Below are positions 17,859-27,599 of a DNA stretch of 64,000 bases, one piece after another. A program made the translations under genes and the position numbers. Below the pieces are notes generated by a model. It worked only from the letters and a program-made list of their open reading frames with translations. It was not told the DNA's origin and did not search any database. Each line of letters opens with the position of its first letter. The first letter of the stretch is position 1. This DNA comes from Acinetobacter amyesii (GTDB lineage Bacteria > Pseudomonadota > Gammaproteobacteria > Pseudomonadales > Moraxellaceae), in contig NZ_MVKX01000010.1 in assembly GCF_002018365.1 (NCBI RefSeq), forward strand, positions 1-64,000. The letters are read 5' to 3'.

Positions 17859-18887
17859 TTATTCTAATTTCAAAGCCTTTTTTCGCGCCAACAATGTCTC
17901 TCCGCTATATGCCTTAAAAGCACGTGCCAAAGCCGACTGATCTGAATAACCTAGCTGTAAAGCGATATCTGTCAAATGGGTTTGTTGTAAAAGTAGATAT
18001 TCACAGCGTTTCATCCGCTCAAGCTCCAAAAGCCGCTTAAACGAGGTGTCTTTCTCCTGTAACTGTCGTTGCAAGGTTCTGACTGACAGATGTAACTCCT
18101 CTGCTAACCATTCTATTTTCGGGGCTTGCTGTTTTAGTTTGAGATAATCAGCGATGCATTGTTGCATCTGTATAATTGGATCTGCATGTTGCGGACGAGC
18201 GGCTATCGCCTCTTCGGCTTGGCGTAATAACAATTGCATCAGCGATGGATCTGCAAGTTCTGACTTTAAATCCAAACTATCGGCATGAATCACAAATGAA
18301 TATTTAAGGGTCGAAAATTCCATTTGGCAACCATAAAACTTTTCATAGTGATAACGTGCCATCCGCGGCGCATGGGCAAAATGAATGCGGAGTAGCTTTA
18401 AAGAATCTGGAAAAATTTGCTTGGCCAAATGTGCCATACAGGCCATGGTCAATTCATTCACCAAAGCATATTCATCATCATGCTGTGGCCAAGACAGAAT
18501 AATTTGATGATCTTGATGGCTCATATTCATCGGCACAATTTGCGCCCCATCAATCACCAAACGACTAAACCGCATCACATATTGCAAAGCATCTGCAACA
18601 CTATTACTCAGTGTCGCCATATAGCCTAACACCCCAAAATGCTCTGCACGAATATACTTGGCCATTTCAAAAACCAATTGCGGGCAATCCAGATGCTGCT
18701 GAGTCAGTTGCATGATGCTGTTAAAAAAAGAATTCGGCGATTGAGAGTCGATCGGCAAAGACAGCACATGCTGAATTTGCGCAGCATACGGCGCAATCCA
18801 TTCGAGCTGTGTATAGTTTAATTCACGCTCAATTAAGACCATATTCCATAGTTGGAAGTAACCATTTGGGATCTGAATTTCAGCCAT
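17859..18887 (-). CDS. AraC-family transcriptional regulator (OruR/ArgR-like, PF12625 type)
   Basis: A 342-residue regulator with an N-terminal sensor of about 190 residues of the Arabinose_bd type (GVLGYMATLSNSVADAL) and a C-terminal double helix-turn-helix ending EELHLSVRTLQRQLQE...DIALQLGYSDQSALARAFK. The start at 18887 follows GAGGGGC; an in-frame extension of 39 residues upstream lies in the divergent promoter region and is unlikely. It is transcribed divergently from the metal-dependent hydrolase gene, 145 bp apart, and may control it. Confidence 0.88.
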   Translation of the reverse strand: MAEIQIPNGYFQLWNMVLIERELNYTQLEWIAPYAAQIQHVLSLPIDSQSPNSFFNSIMQLTQQHLDCPQLVFEMAKYIRAEHFGVLGYMATLSNSVADALQYVMRFSRLVIDGAQIVPMNMSHQDHQIILSWPQHDDEYALVNELTMACMAHLAKQIFPDSLKLLRIHFAHAPRMARYHYEKFYGCQMEFSTLKYSFVIHADSLDLKSELADPSLMQLLLRQAEEAIAARPQHADPIIQMQQCIADYLKLKQQAPKIEWLAEELHLSVRTLQRQLQEKDTSFKRLLELERMKRCEYLLLQQTHLTDIALQLGYSDQSALARAFKAYSGETLLARKKALKLE

Positions 18888-19032
18888 CTCGCCCCTCTTT
18901 CTGACCTGCCAATTCTGACATTTTATATTTTCATCATGGCGTAAAATGTATAAAAATTGGCAATATCTGTCAAAACAAAGTGCAATTTCTCCGACATACT
19001 GCAATCAATACGACTCGCACAGAAAAAATATC

Positions 19033-19908
19033 ATGAATGCTATCGTCAAATATCAAGTCGAACCCATTGTTCGCACAAAGCTAAATTTTAAGTTAGAAGA
19101 AATCCCGCGCTATTGGTTTGGCGGAGACCCCTTTTTAACACGTATGTTTGATGCCTTGAGCCTGACCTTTCCTGATGGCGAGCGCTATTTTATTGAATCT
19201 GTACGTCTGTTCCGCAGTCAAATTCAAGATCCTGATTTACAGCAACGTGTAGCTGACTTTATTCGTCAAGAAGCGCAGCACGGTATGGCGCATGACAAAA
19301 TGAATATGTTAATGAAACAACAAGGCATGCCTGTCGATGCGTTCATTAAACGTCTAAATAAAATTTTTAAATTTGAACTGAGCAAACGCTCACCTGAATA
19401 CAATATTGCCATGACGGCTTCAGCCGAGCATTTGACTGCACTGATGGCTGAAACCTTTTGTAGCCAAAAGTCCGTACTAGAATCTGCACATCCTTATGTC
19501 CGTGCATTATTTATTTGGCATGCGATAGAAGAAATGGAACATCGCGATGTGGCTTTTGATGTGATGAAAGATGTGGCTAAGGTCGATGAAAATCTAAAGA
19601 AATTCACTCTGGTCTGGACCAGTGGATTGATGCTCGGCTTTACCTTATACCGTGCCAATGTGATGCTGAAACATGACGGCTTCAGTTTCACGGAACGTTT
19701 AAAATTAAATATGAAAGGCTTACCGTGGTTCTTTGGTAAAAATGGCACCCTCACCCGTATGAGCAAGCCATATCGAGATTGGTTTAAAAAAGACTTCCAT
19801 CCGAGTCAGCATCCCATTGTGCAAAATTATGATCTCTGGTTAAAAACTTATGAAGAAACCAATGATCCAATTCAAGCTGCGGAAGTGTTTTGGCAAGCTG
19901 CAAAATAA
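19033..19908 (+). CDS. Metal-dependent hydrolase of the PF10118 family
   Basis: A 291-residue cytosolic all-helical protein. Two metal-ligand-like motifs are visible: RQEAQHGMAH (about residue 77) and EEMEHRDVAFD (about 165), each with ExxH, recalling ferritin-type di-iron sites. The family is widespread in Acinetobacter and Pseudomonas, often beside an AraC regulator of the type found here; its substrate is not known to me. I start at MNAIVKYQVEP rather than 29 codons upstream, because the upstream part overlaps the divergent promoter region and is not conserved-looking. Confidence 0.8.
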   Translation: MNAIVKYQVEPIVRTKLNFKLEEIPRYWFGGDPFLTRMFDALSLTFPDGERYFIESVRLFRSQIQDPDLQQRVADFIRQEAQHGMAHDKMNMLMKQQGMPVDAFIKRLNKIFKFELSKRSPEYNIAMTASAEHLTALMAETFCSQKSVLESAHPYVRALFIWHAIEEMEHRDVAFDVMKDVAKVDENLKKFTLVWTSGLMLGFTLYRANVMLKHDGFSFTERLKLNMKGLPWFFGKNGTLTRMSKPYRDWFKKDFHPSQHPIVQNYDLWLKTYEETNDPIQAAEVFWQAAK

Positions 19909-19916
19909 AAACTGAA

Positions 19917-19948
19917 TAAAAAAAGCCGCATCGATTGCGGCTTTTTTT
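19917..19948. terminator. Bidirectional terminator
   Basis: AAAAAAGCCGCA-TCGAT-TGCGGCTTTTTT lies between two convergent genes with A- and T-runs on either side. Confidence 0.9.
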
Positions 19949-19960
19949 ATAGGCTCAGAC

Positions 19961-20962
19961 TCACCATTTGGCATAGTGCTGCTCAAGTAAACCATATTCA
20001 TTTAAGAATACAATTTCTTCGCCATCACGTTGAATTGTACCGCTAATTTTTGCTTGCCATTGACTGAACTGACTGCCGACCAATCTTAAATTCAGGTTTT
20101 CATAGCGCCGCCAACCTGTAGTGACGATCAAATTTAAGCTGTTGTCTAATGAACTAATATTCCATTGATTATCGCCTTGTTGCTGGAACAGCACATCAGA
20201 CATGGCATACAGATGTCCATTGACCCAAAGGCAATTTTCATTGCCAAAGCTTTCATTTACACCAGAGGCAAGATTAATCCCAACGCGTCGATTTTGACTA
20301 TCCCAAAAGTTACACGACAGCCAAAACCATGCGGTTTCAGGACGAAGAAAACCACAGGTATCATCTAAAGACACCAATGTTCGGTCATGGAATTGAATGG
20401 TCTTGCCTTGCTTATTGATAAAAAAACCTTCACACCCTAACGTTGTCAATTTTTGAGTATAGGTCCAACCATTAATCCCTGTAGGGCTACACATACTCAG
20501 CGGATCAGTCCCTGCGCAAAACACTCGAGCGCTCAGTTTGAGTTCGCCATGTTTCGACATTTGAATGTATCGCACACCATTGGCGTGCTGAATATCCAGT
20601 TGAATCCCTGACTTGATAAAATGACTTTGATTAAATAAAGGTTGTTCATCTAAAATGGTATTGCGTGACAGGAAATTAATCGAATTCCATTCCAATACTT
20701 CATTCGTAATATGATCATACACATAAACAAAACCGTGCCCTGCCCACGCGATATCGGCAATCGCTAGACCAATCGTATAATGCTCATGCTGAATACAACA
20801 AAATTTAAATTTTTTATATTTTAAACGCTTACGCCAACCTTCAAGTCGTTTTCCATACGGTGTCTTATATTCATACTTACTTAAATCGATGCGATTGGGA
20901 AGTTCACTAAAACGCCCATAATGCGGCTGTCCATTCGGCCGTATTAAATCCATATACGCCAT
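19961..20962 (-). CDS. DUF2804 family protein
   Basis: A 333-residue protein without signal peptide, rich in Trp, Tyr and beta-strand patterns. The N-terminal LIRPNGQPHYGRFSELP, the central GINGWTYTQKL and the repeated strand motifs match DUF2804, whose members resemble lipocalin/AttH-type beta-barrels and are tied to lipid metabolism only by context. A second Met three codons in (20953) may be the true start. It is separated by 130 bp from the DUF1543 gene upstream. Confidence 0.75.
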   Translation of the reverse strand: MAYMDLIRPNGQPHYGRFSELPNRIDLSKYEYKTPYGKRLEGWRKRLKYKKFKFCCIQHEHYTIGLAIADIAWAGHGFVYVYDHITNEVLEWNSINFLSRNTILDEQPLFNQSHFIKSGIQLDIQHANGVRYIQMSKHGELKLSARVFCAGTDPLSMCSPTGINGWTYTQKLTTLGCEGFFINKQGKTIQFHDRTLVSLDDTCGFLRPETAWFWLSCNFWDSQNRRVGINLASGVNESFGNENCLWVNGHLYAMSDVLFQQQGDNQWNISSLDNSLNLIVTTGWRRYENLNLRLVGSQFSQWQAKISGTIQRDGEEIVFLNEYGLLEQHYAKW

Positions 20963-21092
20963 TCCATTGAGGTTTAAGGTCTAAATCCTGAATGTTATTA
21001 TGCCTATTATTTAACGCCTGAAAAGACAATCCATCTGATTTCAGGCGAATATCACAAAAAAATATAAAAGCTGACATTTCAGCTCTTAATCA

Positions 21093-21617
21093 TCACAAAT
21101 GTTCATTTATTAAGATGTAATCATTTTTCCATGAATTTTGCTGGCTATACGGCGTTTCAACCAATTCGATATAGCGCCCGTAGACATGATCAATCGCAAT
21201 ACAATCATCAACATCTAGGGTTCGGTCGGTATGTTGTTTTTGCCAATGTGACTCAAAAAAAGCCTTGCCCCGTTGTTTTGCGACACTAGCGTTTTGTCCT
21301 GTCACCAAAACATAACGATGTAATTCACGAAATTCGCGGGCATCATATCCCCCGAGATTAATCAGCCATAATTTTTCATCTTCAGCTCGGGGCGCGGCAT
21401 CACAAAATTGGATGCGATAATGCCGATTTTCAGTGCTGACTGTATGTACTTGTGCCCAAGCATCAATATGTAAGCCTTTTTGCTCACCAAACCATGCTGT
21501 TCTCAGTTGCGGATAAACCTCTTCTAATGCGTTACCCACTGCAAGAATGACGTCATGTACTTCAATATTTGCTCTTGCATGGCGTCCGCCGAGCATCACC
21601 ATAAATAAACTGGACAC
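21093..21617 (-). CDS. DUF1543 family protein
   Basis: A 174-residue soluble protein. The start MLGGRHARANIEVHDVILAVG and the duplicated-domain pattern around GYDAREFRELHRYVLVTG are typical of DUF1543. Function unknown. It lies 21 nt after the CPBP protease gene and is probably cotranscribed with it. Confidence 0.78.
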   Translation of the reverse strand: MSSLFMVMLGGRHARANIEVHDVILAVGNALEEVYPQLRTAWFGEQKGLHIDAWAQVHTVSTENRHYRIQFCDAAPRAEDEKLWLINLGGYDAREFRELHRYVLVTGQNASVAKQRGKAFFESHWQKQHTDRTLDVDDCIAIDHVYGRYIELVETPYSQQNSWKNDYILINEHL

Positions 21618-21638
21618 AATCTCCCCCTATTTTTGACT

Positions 21639-22364
21639 TCAACTGCCCACATAGGGCTGAAGTAATTTCAATAAAATCACGCCGCCTAACGATAGTACTG
21701 CATTGTTGACGAAATGAATGAGTAAGACATGCCAAATGTTACGCGTCCACAAATAGATGAGGTTGAGAAATAGACCTGCCGCCATAAAACTAATGGTCGC
21801 AATCAAATCGCCATCAAAATTATGATAATGAATCAAGCCAAATAAGATTGAGTTCAGCAAGACCAAAATCACTCGCCACAGCCACGGCTGTACAAACAGC
21901 TTTTGTAGCAAGGTATAGCGGAAAATAATATCTTCGAGCAAAGCGGTAAATAATGGCCCAAGGCTGATGATCAGCAAGCTAAAAAACGCAATCGTATTAG
22001 GATCAATGGTCGATTTTTTTTCAATGCTCTCTCCCACTGGCAACAGACTGCGTGTAAAAGAAATCACTACTTGTAAGACGACTGCACCGACAACCACCAA
22101 CAGGCTTGAACGCCAAAAGGCCTGTTTATACTTTTGCCAGTGTGTATACAGCATCGTTTTATAGAGCCAACACACGGCAATAAATAAAATACCGCGAAAA
22201 ATCGCATCACCCAAAGCAACCTGAGCCGAAACACCAAAAAACTGGTCTAAGACATAACTGTTGAGCAAGATCAGCGGAAGAATACACAGCGCAAAAGTAT
22301 CACGCCATTGCCAATAAATATGGGTGGGAAAGGATTCAGCACGAACCAATTGGGTAAACGTCAT
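21639..22364 (-). CDS. CPBP-family intramembrane glutamic-type protease (Rce1-like)
   Basis: A 241-residue membrane protein with about six hydrophobic helices. Motif 1 is EDIIFR (usually EExxxR, so the second Glu is Asp here), motif 2 is FGLIH (FxxxH) and motif 3 is HFVNN (HxxxN). These residues form the catalytic pocket in Rce1. The substitution in motif 1 occurs in some relatives but could alter activity. Bacterial members are often linked to bacteriocin self-immunity or unknown roles; no bacteriocin gene is visible here. Confidence 0.85.
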   Translation of the reverse strand: MTFTQLVRAESFPTHIYWQWRDTFALCILPLILLNSYVLDQFFGVSAQVALGDAIFRGILFIAVCWLYKTMLYTHWQKYKQAFWRSSLLVVVGAVVLQVVISFTRSLLPVGESIEKKSTIDPNTIAFFSLLIISLGPLFTALLEDIIFRYTLLQKLFVQPWLWRVILVLLNSILFGLIHYHNFDGDLIATISFMAAGLFLNLIYLWTRNIWHVLLIHFVNNAVLSLGGVILLKLLQPYVGS

Positions 22365-22499
22365 TGTTATAAAGTCTTTCTAAAGCAATAAAATTTCCGC
22401 AGTATTGTGATTTATTTCACACTTTTATTCTGCATCTGTTTTGTAGTGATTTGCCTCAATAAAATTTTCAGCCCAAAAAAAAATCGCGCGGAATTGCTT

Positions 22500-22612
22500 C
22501 TGCCCGATTTTTTTTAATCCTCCCCTTGCGGATTCAGAATACATTCTGAAATCCTCACCTTTAACAAAGGAGGGCTTTTCCCCTCTTTATTAAAGAGGGG
22601 TTGGGGGAGATT
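22500..22612. repeat. Intergenic double-hairpin repeat, copy A
   Basis: Near-complementary ends (AATCCTCCCC and GGGGGAGATT) enclose two hairpins: CCTTT-AACA-AAGG and the perfect palindrome CCCCTCTTTATTAAAGAGGGG. The element abuts the trpB stop. A similar element lies at 48826-48899 and a weaker one at 47651-47704. It looks like a REP/MITE-type intergenic repeat, and its hairpins may also stop or stabilise trpFB transcripts. Confidence 0.65.
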
Positions 22613-23839
22613 TTACATCTCAACCATTTCCACACCATCAATGCGGGCAACGGTCATTAAGTCTTTATCGCCACGGCCAGAAACCGTCGCGATAATGATT
22701 TGGTCTTTGTCCATCGTCGGTGCAAGTTTCGTCACATAAGCCATCGCATGTGAGCTTTCTAGCGCAGGGATAATACCTTCAATTTGAGTTAAATCACGGA
22801 AGCCTTGCAATGCTTCATTGTCATTGATTGGCACATAGTTCACACGGTGCATATCTTTGAGGAAGCTGTGCTCAGGGCCTACACCTGGATAATCCAAACC
22901 TGCAGAAATTGAATGCGTTTCAATGATCTGACCTTGGTCATCAGACATCAGGTAAGTACGGTTGCCGTGAAGTACACCGACATGACCTGCGTTTAATGGT
23001 GCTGAGTGCTTGCCTGTTTCAATGCCGTAGCCTGCAGCTTCAACACCGTACATTTTCACGTCTTCATCATTCAAGAATGGATAGAACAAGCCCATCGCAT
23101 TTGAACCACCGCCCACACATGCAACAAGCGCATCAGGTAAACGGCCTGCTTGTTCCTGAATTTGTTTACGCGCTTCACGGCCAATGATCGATTGGAAATC
23201 ACGAACCAATTGCGGATATGGATGCGGGCCTGCCACAGTACCAATCACGTAATAAGTTGAATCAACATTAGTTACCCAGTCACGCATCGCTTCGTTCATC
23301 GCATCTTTCAATGTTTTTGAACCGCTTTCCACAGGTACAACCGTTGCTCCAAGCAAACGCATACGGTACACATTCATGGCTTGACGTTTTACGTCTTCTG
23401 CGCCCATAAACACCACGCATTCTAGGCCTAAACGCGCAGCAATCGTTGCCGTTGCTACACCGTGCTGACCTGCGCCTGTTTCGGCAATAATACGTTTTTT
23501 ACCTGAAAGTTTAGCCAGCAAAGCCTGACCAATGGTGTTATTCACTTTATGTGAACCTGTATGGTTCAGGTCTTCACGTTTTAAGTAAATTTGCGCACCA
23601 CCCAACTCTTTCGACCATCGCTCAGCATAATACAAAGGACTAGGACGACCGACGTAATACGCCAAGTCACGGTCGAATTCTGTCAAAAACTGTGCATCAT
23701 CTTTCATACGGAAATAGAGTTTTTCTAAGTCCTCAAGTGCTGCCATAAGAGTTTCTGACACAAAACGCCCGCCATGAATACCGAAATGCCCTTGTGCGTC
23801 AGGGAATTGGGTATAGTCAATCTTATTTTGCTGATCCAC
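22613..23839 (-). CDS. trpB: Tryptophan synthase beta subunit
   Basis: A 408-residue PLP enzyme that joins indole and serine. The PLP-lysine is in [17 protein letters not shown], the glycine-rich phosphate loop is [10 protein letters not shown], and the GRGDKD motif is near the C-terminus. It starts with GTG behind AAGGAG and overlaps the end of trpF by 17 nt. The alpha subunit gene is not next to it. Confidence 0.98.
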   Translation of the reverse strand: MDQQNKIDYTQFPDAQGHFGIHGGRFVSETLMAALEDLEKLYFRMKDDAQFLTEFDRDLAYYVGRPSPLYYAERWSKELGGAQIYLKREDLNHTGSHKVNNTIGQALLAKLSGKKRIIAETGAGQHGVATATIAARLGLECVVFMGAEDVKRQAMNVYRMRLLGATVVPVESGSKTLKDAMNEAMRDWVTNVDSTYYVIGTVAGPHPYPQLVRDFQSIIGREARKQIQEQAGRLPDALVACVGGGSNAMGLFYPFLNDEDVKMYGVEAAGYGIETGKHSAPLNAGHVGVLHGNRTYLMSDDQGQIIETHSISAGLDYPGVGPEHSFLKDMHRVNYVPINDNEALQGFRDLTQIEGIIPALESSHAMAYVTKLAPTMDKDQIIIATVSGRGDKDLMTVARIDGVEMVEM

Positions 23840-24464
23840 GATGGACTCCTTGCATAAAGCGTTCTATGAGTTGTTGGTCTTTAATACCTTTTGCCGATTC
23901 TACACCACCGCTCACATCTACGGCATAAGCGCCTGTGGTTTGAATCGCATCTTCAATATTGTCAGGCTTTAAACCGCCCGCCAAAATTAAAGGAATATCG
24001 AGTTTTGGGAACTGTGCCCAGTCAAAGCTATGCCCTGTACCGCCTTTCAACTCTGGATGCCACGCATCTAACAGTACCGCGCTTGCCCCCGCCTGCTGAA
24101 AAGCTTGGATTTCGCTAATCACGTCCAAATCTGGCTTGACCTGAATGGCTTTATACCAGCGGCGGCCAACATGCTGTGAGATCTGCTTGCATAGTTCAGG
24201 CGTTTCATCACCATGAAACTGCAAAATATCGACAGGCGCTTGTTTTAAAATGTCTGCAATTTCATCCTGCGATGCATTCACAAATAAACCCACAGTTTGC
24301 ACATATGCTGGGACATGCTGAACCAATTCAGCGGCCTGCACTACTGTTACACTGCGCGGACTGGGCGCAAAGAAAACAAATCCGATGGCATCTGCGCCAG
24401 CTTGGACGACAGACTGTATATCTTGAATACGTGTGATACCGCAAATTTTGGCACGGGTTCGCAT
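23823..24464 (-). CDS. trpF: Phosphoribosylanthranilate isomerase
   Basis: A 213-residue TIM barrel converting phosphoribosyl-anthranilate to CdRP. Visible are the catalytic cysteine in KICGITR near the N-terminus, [23 protein letters not shown] and the phosphate site LAGGLKPDN...VDVSGGVES. It overlaps trpB by 17 nt and leads that pair. No attenuator or leader peptide is obvious upstream. Confidence 0.97.
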   Translation of the reverse strand: MRTRAKICGITRIQDIQSVVQAGADAIGFVFFAPSPRSVTVVQAAELVQHVPAYVQTVGLFVNASQDEIADILKQAPVDILQFHGDETPELCKQISQHVGRRWYKAIQVKPDLDVISEIQAFQQAGASAVLLDAWHPELKGGTGHSFDWAQFPKLDIPLILAGGLKPDNIEDAIQTTGAYAVDVSGGVESAKGIKDQQLIERFMQGVHRGSAK

Positions 24465-24581
24465 ATTATTGTGGCTCTAACTCCGCCCTATTCATAGCCA
24501 GTCTATAAATAATGGGCGAATCATTGTAATGCAATTTTTAGACCTTGCGTAAAGTTCATCCTGAATATTTATTCACATCCG

Positions 24582-24610
24582 TTGTTTAAGTCTCATACAA
24601 ACTTTATACT
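24582..24610 (+). promoter_or_regulatory. Promoter of the btuB riboswitch transcript
   Basis: TTGTTT (24582-24587), a 17-nt spacer and TATACT (24605-24610) lie just ahead of the riboswitch. Confidence 0.65.
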
Positions 24611-24616
24611 GCGCCC

Positions 24617-24815
24617 AAATTGCTGCAAGTTGAGCTTAGGCTTAGGGAAGCTGGTGAGAATCCAGCACTGCCCCCGCAACGGTAAAATGAACCGCATATC
24701 TTTATAAATGTCTTCAATTCATGAAGGGATTTACACCACTGCATTTGTGCGGGAAGGTGGATATGCCAATATTGTTTTAAGCAATATTTATATTTAAGTC
24801 CGGATACCTGCTTGC
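24617..24815 (+). promoter_or_regulatory. Cobalamin (AdoCbl) riboswitch
   Basis: The conserved core GCTGGTGAGAATCCAGC (24650-24666) is followed by CCCCCGCAACGGTAA (24671-24685) and, after a variable arm, the B12 box AGTCCGGATACCTGC (24797-24811). This is the standard cobalamin aptamer order. It ends about 50 nt before the btuB start, with no terminator hairpin between, so control probably acts on translation by hiding the ribosome site. High B12 would then reduce uptake. Confidence 0.95.
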
Positions 24816-24865
24816 TGCGTTCTTCAACTCAATCATTCACGTGGGGTGAATGTATGGAGCCAAGT

Positions 24866-26710
24866 ATGTCTACTTTTTTTCAGCCTACAGCATTAGTGGG
24901 CGCAATCGCCATTGCGATGGGTTTTTCCGCAAATGTTTTGGCTGCCGACGCAGTTGAAAAAGCAAACAGCACAACTTTAGATACCATCGTAGTTACCGCT
25001 TCACGCAGTGAAGAAAAAATTAAAGATGTTCCTGCACGAATTTCTGTCATTGATCAAAAAACGATTGAACAGTCTCCTGTTGCTGATTTTCCATCATTAC
25101 TTAGTAAAGAAGCAGGCCTAGCCGTTAAACAAGTTGGCGGATACGGCCAGACAGCTTCGGTATTTTTACGTGGAACGAATGCCTCTCATACCCTGTTTCT
25201 ACATGACGGTATGCGTTCAAATATTGCGACTGTAGCTAGTACCAATATTCCTTTATTTGATTTGTCGGATATCAAACAAATTGAAATTCTAAAAGGTCCT
25301 GCATCTGTTCAATACGGCACAGATGCTATTGGTGGTGTTATTCAACTGATTTCAAAAACACCTGAAAAAAGCGGGATTTTCACAACGATCGAAGCGGGTG
25401 AGAAAAACACATATAAATCAATTTTAGGCGTAGATCTTGCCAAAGACGGATACTATGCACAGCTTCGTGGGCAACGCTTTGAAACCGACGGCGACCAAAT
25501 TATTACAAACAATCCAGACAAAGCTGGTTTTGATCAAAAAGGCTATGCGGCCAAAGTTGGCGTAGAAAAAGACCAATATGCTTTTTCTGGCGAAATTAAA
25601 GAAAATAAAGGCCATGGTGATTATTTCAGTTATGGCGCACCGCAAGCTTATGATTTTATCAACCGTATTTATAATGTACGCGGTCGCTTAAATCTCAGTG
25701 ACAATCTCATTTGGAATACTCGCCTGTCTCAATTTGAAGATCAATACAATGTTGTTAAAGCCTCATATCCATCTATTGTAAATACGGAACAACAAGAGAT
25801 TGATTCAAATTTAAAATGGGGCTTTACTCCCCATCAAAATGTAATGTTTGGCGTACAGTTCAACAAGACTGAAGCTGAAAAAATTGCGGCCTATGCAGGC
25901 GATGAAGGCTTCGATTCCAACAATGAAACCGTTGGCTATTATCTGCAGCATCAATTTAAAAATGAATTATTTTCAACACAAGCTGGTATTCGCGTAGAAG
26001 ATAATCAGCAATTTGGTACACATACCGTTGGTCAAGTTGCAGCACGCTATTTCGCAACACCTAAAACCAGCATATTTTCAAATATTGGAACAGCATTTAG
26101 AGCACCTGTCGTTGGGCAAATTATTACTGAACCATCATGGTGGGGTGGAAACCCAGACCTGAAACCTGAAGAAAGCCTGTCATACGAAATTGGCTTTGAT
26201 CATGCATTGAATGACAGTATTAAGATTTATGGTTCTGTCTATCAAACTAAAATTGATAACTTAATGGTATCTGATGCATCTACAGGCTGGAAATACTACA
26301 ACTTAGACAAGGCAACGTTTACGGGTTCAGAACTTGGATTCAAATGGAAACAAGACAACCTATATGCCAATGCTGAATATGCCTACATACAGCCTAAAAA
26401 TGACGAAACAGATCAAGACGCCCCAAATCGCCCGCGTCAAAATTTCAATTTGAGCCTCGGCTGGGATAATGGCATTTATGGCGCATCAACTTCGCTTGTA
26501 GCCAAAGGCCGTTCTAAAGATGCACGAGATATTCCTGGTTATGCCGCAATTGATATGAATGCTTTTTGGCAAATCAATCCGCACGTTAAATCATTTTTAA
26601 ATATCCGCAATGTCGGTGATACCCAATATAAAACAGCTGTAAATGATGCTGTTTCGGATTATGTTGCCAGCGGCCGTCTATCTACCATTGGCTTCACTTT
26701 CAGTTATTAA
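24866..26710 (+). CDS. btuB: TonB-dependent vitamin B12 receptor BtuB
   Basis: A 614-residue outer-membrane receptor. It has a signal peptide (about residues 1-27, ending VLAAD), the TonB box DTIVVTASR, a plug domain (VFLRGTNASHTLFLHDGMR; ILKGPASVQYGTDAIGG) and a 22-strand barrel closing with a C-terminal aromatic residue (FSY). I chose the ATG at 24866, 7 nt after GGAG; an ATG at 24854 is also possible. The riboswitch directly upstream and the adenosyltransferase downstream support B12 as substrate. A terminator follows. Confidence 0.95.
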   Translation: MSTFFQPTALVGAIAIAMGFSANVLAADAVEKANSTTLDTIVVTASRSEEKIKDVPARISVIDQKTIEQSPVADFPSLLSKEAGLAVKQVGGYGQTASVFLRGTNASHTLFLHDGMRSNIATVASTNIPLFDLSDIKQIEILKGPASVQYGTDAIGGVIQLISKTPEKSGIFTTIEAGEKNTYKSILGVDLAKDGYYAQLRGQRFETDGDQIITNNPDKAGFDQKGYAAKVGVEKDQYAFSGEIKENKGHGDYFSYGAPQAYDFINRIYNVRGRLNLSDNLIWNTRLSQFEDQYNVVKASYPSIVNTEQQEIDSNLKWGFTPHQNVMFGVQFNKTEAEKIAAYAGDEGFDSNNETVGYYLQHQFKNELFSTQAGIRVEDNQQFGTHTVGQVAARYFATPKTSIFSNIGTAFRAPVVGQIITEPSWWGGNPDLKPEESLSYEIGFDHALNDSIKIYGSVYQTKIDNLMVSDASTGWKYYNLDKATFTGSELGFKWKQDNLYANAEYAYIQPKNDETDQDAPNRPRQNFNLSLGWDNGIYGASTSLVAKGRSKDARDIPGYAAIDMNAFWQINPHVKSFLNIRNVGDTQYKTAVNDAVSDYVASGRLSTIGFTFSY

Positions 26711-26756
26711 TCTATTGAATTTTCAGCTGATGTAACTGTTGCATGGATTACTTTGA

Positions 26757-26790
26757 GGATAATGTCATAACTATGGCATTATCCTTTTTT
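26757..26790 (+). terminator. Terminator after btuB
   Basis: GGATAATGTCAT-AACT-ATGGCATTATCC followed by TTTTTT, a 12-bp stem with one G-T pair. Confidence 0.9.
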
Positions 26791-26829
26791 ATGACAGAAC
26801 CTGAATTTTCATCATTTTAAGGACAAGAC

Positions 26830-27414
26830 ATGGGCCACCGTTTAAGCAAAATTTACACCCGCACAGGCGATTCAGGCACAACAGGTCTCGGCGATGGTTC
26901 GCGCGTTGCTAAGGATGATTTACGCATTGAAGCCTTAGGCGATGTCGATGAACTCAATTCCAGTATTGGTATTCTGCGTTCGCAGATTGCACTTAGCAGC
27001 ATTGAAGACAAAGCGACTTGGGACAAATCCCTTAGCCTTATTCAGCATTGGTTATTCGACCTTGGCGGTGAAGTCTGTATTCCAAACTTCAACTTGGTGC
27101 TGCCTGTATCTATTGAGTTTTTGGAAAATGACATTGACCGTATGAATGAAGCGCTTCCGATGCTGAAAGACTTTATCCTGCCTTCAGGCACTTTAGTATG
27201 CAGCTTTGCCCATCAAGCACGTGCAGTTTGCCGACGTGCAGAACGCCGTTTAATGGCAGTACATAACCGTGACCAAAACATTCAAGCACCGTCATTGCAG
27301 CTGTTAAACCGTCTATCAGACTGGTTATTTGTCGCTTCACGTACTTTGCAGCGTGCTGAAGGCGGCTCTGAAGTGTTATGGCAAAAGAATATTAATGACA
27401 CGATTGATCAATAA
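26830..27414 (+). CDS. Cob(I)alamin adenosyltransferase, PduO type
   Basis: A 194-residue cytosolic enzyme that transfers adenosyl from ATP to reduced cobalamin, making coenzyme B12. The N-terminal ATP-binding motif is YTRTGDSGTTGLGDG. The family motif around RAVCRRAERR and NRLSDWLFV near the C-terminus are present, as in PduO/MMAB. An AAGGA ribosome site precedes it. It follows the btuB terminator, so it probably has its own promoter or relies on read-through. Together with the receptor it forms a B12 salvage unit. Confidence 0.95.
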   Translation: MGHRLSKIYTRTGDSGTTGLGDGSRVAKDDLRIEALGDVDELNSSIGILRSQIALSSIEDKATWDKSLSLIQHWLFDLGGEVCIPNFNLVLPVSIEFLENDIDRMNEALPMLKDFILPSGTLVCSFAHQARAVCRRAERRLMAVHNRDQNIQAPSLQLLNRLSDWLFVASRTLQRAEGGSEVLWQKNINDTIDQ

Positions 27415-27493
27415 GTTTTGGATCAAAATATTTCTCAAATCCTTTGACCAATTAAAAGTCTATTTTACATTGAAATAAATCGAAACATTTCGT

Positions 27494-27523
27494 CCGATCA
27501 TTCTTGTATTTCAGAATGATCGG
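27494..27523. repeat. Perfect 11-bp intergenic hairpin
   Basis: CCGATCATTCT-TGTATTTC-AGAATGATCGG lies between the adenosyltransferase and the phosphodiesterase genes. No T-run follows on either strand, so it is not a typical terminator. Confidence 0.7.
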
Positions 27524-27599
27524 CTCAAAATAATAGTGTCATTTCCCTGTCATGCTTACAGGACACTATGCTTTTATCTTTCAACTTTGCAGGCCCTAT

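Noticed and set aside
21639..22364. CPBP protease as part of a bacteriocin immunity system
   Set aside because: No precursor peptide, leader-peptidase or ABC transporter gene is nearby.
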